IMG/VR virus record: IMGVR_UViG_3300024520_000062 | Span: 1 to 64,000 of that record | Strand: one strand, 5' to 3' | Origin: a virus | DNA length: 64,000 nt | Shown here: positions 62,047-64,000 of the stretch, piece by piece | Layout: each line of letters starts with the position of its first letter | Position numbering within the stretch: position 1 is the first letter of the stretch | Made by a program: the position numbers and the translations under genes | Notes under the pieces: generated by a model | Seen by the model: only the letters and a program-made list of their open reading frames with translations | Told to the model about the DNA's origin: nothing | The model's database searches: none

Positions 62047-63477
62047 ATGGCAGGAAACGACACCCCAGACTACGAGAGTCAAGCATACATCGACCAGACG
62101 CCGGACTGGATCGTATTGGACGATGTTTCCCGTGGAACAAGGTGGATGCGTAAGCGCAGCACCACTTACCTACCGAAGAACCCCTCCGAAACAGATGATG
62201 AGTACGATCGCCGGATAGCGGCCAGCGAGTTCTTCAATGGGCTCAACCGCACTATCAAGGGTTTGGTCGGGATGGTCTTCCGCCGGAATCCCGTGATGGA
62301 AGAGGACGTCTCGGAGGGCTTCAAGCTTCACTGGGAAAACATCGACAACGCCGGCACCCACGGCGACGTGTTCTCTCGTCAGGTATTCGAGGAGGGCTGG
62401 AGACTAGGGCACTCCTGTATTCTGGTGGACTACCCCGAGGTGCCGACCAACACCAACGGCGCTCCGCTCTCGATAGCCGAGGAACGCGAGACGGGGGTCC
62501 GGCCATACTGGCTCCACATCTCCCCACTGGACATCATCAACTGGCGCGTCGAGGTCATCAACGGCCAGAAGGTATTGACTCAGGTGACCATTCGGTTTGT
62601 CGAAATGGTGCCGGACGGGGAGTTCGGAGAAGAGAACATCACCACCTACCGGGTGTACAAGAAGGTTGACGACGAGATCACTTGGGATCGCTGGGCCCCC
62701 GACGCCAAGAGCAATCTGACGATCACCGACTCAGGTGTTCTGACCAACCAAACGTCGATCCCGCTGGCCGTCATCTACACGGGTCGGAAGATCGATGAAC
62801 TGGTCAGCGCCCCGTCGTTGCTCGATCTGTCTTACACCAACATCGCTCACTGGAACGTCCAGTCAGACCACCGCCACTCCCTTCACATCGCCAGCGTGCC
62901 CATCCCGATCTTCAAGGGTCGCGACACCACCGAGGGCGAGCAGGAGATGGGGCCAAACATCGGGATCGACATCGACGTCGATGGCGATGTGTTCTACTTA
63001 GAGCACACGGGCGCGGCGCTGGGCCAAACCCGTGACGAGCAGAAAGATCTCGAGCAGCGCATGGCGATTCAGGGCCTCGCTATGCTGCAGCGGGAGACGC
63101 GATCGGCAGAAACGGCGGAGGCCAAGAAGATCGACAAGAGTGAGCAGGATTCCAGCCTCGCCGCGTCCGCTCGATCGCTACAGGACGGCCTCGAGTTGGC
63201 TTTAGTCTTCCATGAACGGTATCTGGGCAACGACACAGCGGGCTCGATCACGATCAATCAGGAATTCGAGCGGCTGACCATGAGCCCCGAGGACATCAAC
63301 GCCTACAACAACTTGGTGGCGTCCGGCAATATCAGCCGTGAGACGTTCTGGAATGTCATGGTACAGGGCAACTCCATGCCCAATGGGTTCGATCCGACCA
63401 AGGAGTTGGCGCGACTGGAGGCCACGACGCTGCCGATGCCAGATGAGGGCGACGACGACGATCCGCTGGGTGAGTGA
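62047..63477 (+). CDS. portal protein, DUF4055 type
   Basis: The 476-residue protein has the portal profile of the DUF4055 family: RRIAASEFFNGLNRTIKGLV near the start, VGMVFRRNPV, RPYWLHISPLDIINWRVE, IPLAVIYTG and a helical clip/crown part (QSDHRHSLHIASVPIPIF). The C-terminal tail is acidic. Twelve copies form the ring through which DNA is packaged. It follows the large terminase and precedes the MuF-like protein. Confidence 0.88.
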   Translation: MAGNDTPDYESQAYIDQTPDWIVLDDVSRGTRWMRKRSTTYLPKNPSETDDEYDRRIAASEFFNGLNRTIKGLVGMVFRRNPVMEEDVSEGFKLHWENIDNAGTHGDVFSRQVFEEGWRLGHSCILVDYPEVPTNTNGAPLSIAEERETGVRPYWLHISPLDIINWRVEVINGQKVLTQVTIRFVEMVPDGEFGEENITTYRVYKKVDDEITWDRWAPDAKSNLTITDSGVLTNQTSIPLAVIYTGRKIDELVSAPSLLDLSYTNIAHWNVQSDHRHSLHIASVPIPIFKGRDTTEGEQEMGPNIGIDIDVDGDVFYLEHTGAALGQTRDEQKDLEQRMAIQGLAMLQRETRSAETAEAKKIDKSEQDSSLAASARSLQDGLELALVFHERYLGNDTAGSITINQEFERLTMSPEDINAYNNLVASGNISRETFWNVMVQGNSMPNGFDPTKELARLEATTLPMPDEGDDDDPLGE

Positions 63478-64000
63478 TGCCCGCCGATCCCATCAAGCGT
63501 ACCCTGCGCCGCGTAGCACAGCGCAGGAAGATCGAGGAAGCCACCAAGGTCAGGGTCCGACGTCGAATGGCGAAGACCCAGAAAGACTTGGCTGAACTGA
63601 TACGCGACAACCCCATAGCCGACATCTCTCCCGGCCGGCGACAGCAGCGCGTTAATTCCGTGGTGCGGCGCGGTCAAACCATGATCGCCAACATGTACAG
63701 CGATCTCCGGGCCGTTACCAATAGAAGCCTCCGCTCCCTGTCCATGGGAGAGGCCCGTGAAGTGCGAGCGGCGATCGCCGCCATGGTGGAAGTCCAGATC
63801 GCACGGGTCCGTATCCCCAGCGACAACCAATTGCGAGCCATTGTGTCGTCCGATCTGGTGCAGGGGGCGCCGCTGGGTAAGTGGTGGGGCCGGCACAACG
63901 CGGGCGCCCAGTTGGCGTATCAGGCTCAGATCCAGCAGGGAATGATCCAAGGGGAAGGGGTCGATGCTCTGGTGACCCGCATCAGAGGGGTGCGAGGCCC
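63477..64000 (+). CDS. MuF-like minor head protein, 3' partial
   Basis: The visible 174 residues from ATG 63477 (TGATG overlap with portal) are basic and helical, with RQQRVNSVVRRGQTMIANMY, KWWGRHNAGAQ and a final VDALVTRIRGVRG, as in Mu gpF-type head morphogenesis proteins. The window ends before the stop. These proteins help prohead assembly and may be ejected with DNA. Confidence 0.7.
   Translation, partial: MPADPIKRTLRRVAQRRKIEEATKVRVRRRMAKTQKDLAELIRDNPIADISPGRRQQRVNSVVRRGQTMIANMYSDLRAVTNRSLRSLSMGEAREVRAAIAAMVEVQIARVRIPSDNQLRAIVSSDLVQGAPLGKWWGRHNAGAQLAYQAQIQQGMIQGEGVDALVTRIRGVRG

Overview
The window is a large, GC-rich, tailed double-stranded DNA phage genome segment. It is almost certainly a siphovirus: there is a 1358-residue tape measure, a single major tail-tube protein, a Dit/Tal-like tail tip, and no sheath or contractile baseplate genes. 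No integrase or excisionase is visible, so a strictly lytic or at least non-integrating lifestyle is likely. A lipobox protein, an Rz-like membrane-anchored coiled-coil protein and promoters that look like host sigma-54 and sigma-70 sites point to a Gram-negative host; the species cannot be named from the sequence. Both window ends lie inside genes (a methyltransferase on the left, a MuF-like head protein on the right). The missing capsid genes would lie between them if the genome is circularly permuted.

Layout. 1-12963: head-tail connectors, tail terminator, tube, chaperone candidate, tape measure, distal tail and tail-tip proteins. 12963-16033: membrane and lysis cassette with holin candidates, a C40/CHAP-type endolysin, a spanin-like protein and a lipobox protein. 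16037-23879: virion accessory and fibre genes, ending in a 1423-residue protein whose C-terminal two thirds is about 35 repeats of roughly 23 residues. 23839-25400: a leftward HTH gene, a giant hairpin, and a roughly 880-nt non-coding RNA locus with its own promoter, an embedded tRNA and a rho-independent terminator; it resembles the GOLLD/ROOL class of giant ornate phage RNAs. 25401-40343: tightly overlapped (ATGA/GTGA) early and replication genes. These include a sigma-70 region-4-like protein, an XRE regulator, an SNF2 helicase, an SSB-like protein, a DnaG-primase/MCM-helicase fusion, a YqaJ nuclease, a radical SAM enzyme and a VRR-NUC nuclease. 40294-40422 holds a second copy of the giant hairpin. 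40496-49851: dozens of small orphan genes, read from a family of near-identical TTGACA-N17-TA(GG/CC)TT promoters and separated by a recurring GGTTACTGAC box and small structured RNAs, including tRNA minihelix-like elements.

49982-53502 is the most unusual stretch. Twelve 18-bp dyads (TGTNGC-N6-GCNACA), several spaced exactly 32 bp apart, lie upstream of two excellent sigma-54-type promoters. These lead into an island rich in GGCGCC and GGCGCGCC that carries an ArdC-like antirestriction protein. A near-perfect palindrome made of two opposed sigma-54-like sites closes the island. 53994-58267: more small zinc-ribbon and membrane genes plus the small terminase subunit. 58413-59552: a tRNA cluster (Pro, Met-like, Leu, Tyr, Leu and two aberrant tRNA-like genes). 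59989-60596: two leftward genes with their own promoter. 60664-64000: large terminase, DUF4055-type portal and the MuF-like protein, which would lead back into the head module at base 1.

How it works together. Early genes take over replication through the primase-MCM fusion, SSB-like protein, SNF2 helicase and nucleases; no DNA polymerase is visible, so the host polymerase is presumably used. The repeated promoters, the region-4-like protein, the dyad/sigma-54 region and the recurring leader box suggest a multi-layered transcription programme. Packaging, head, tail and lysis genes form the late block. All functional statements are from reading the sequence and recognising families; no database search was run.
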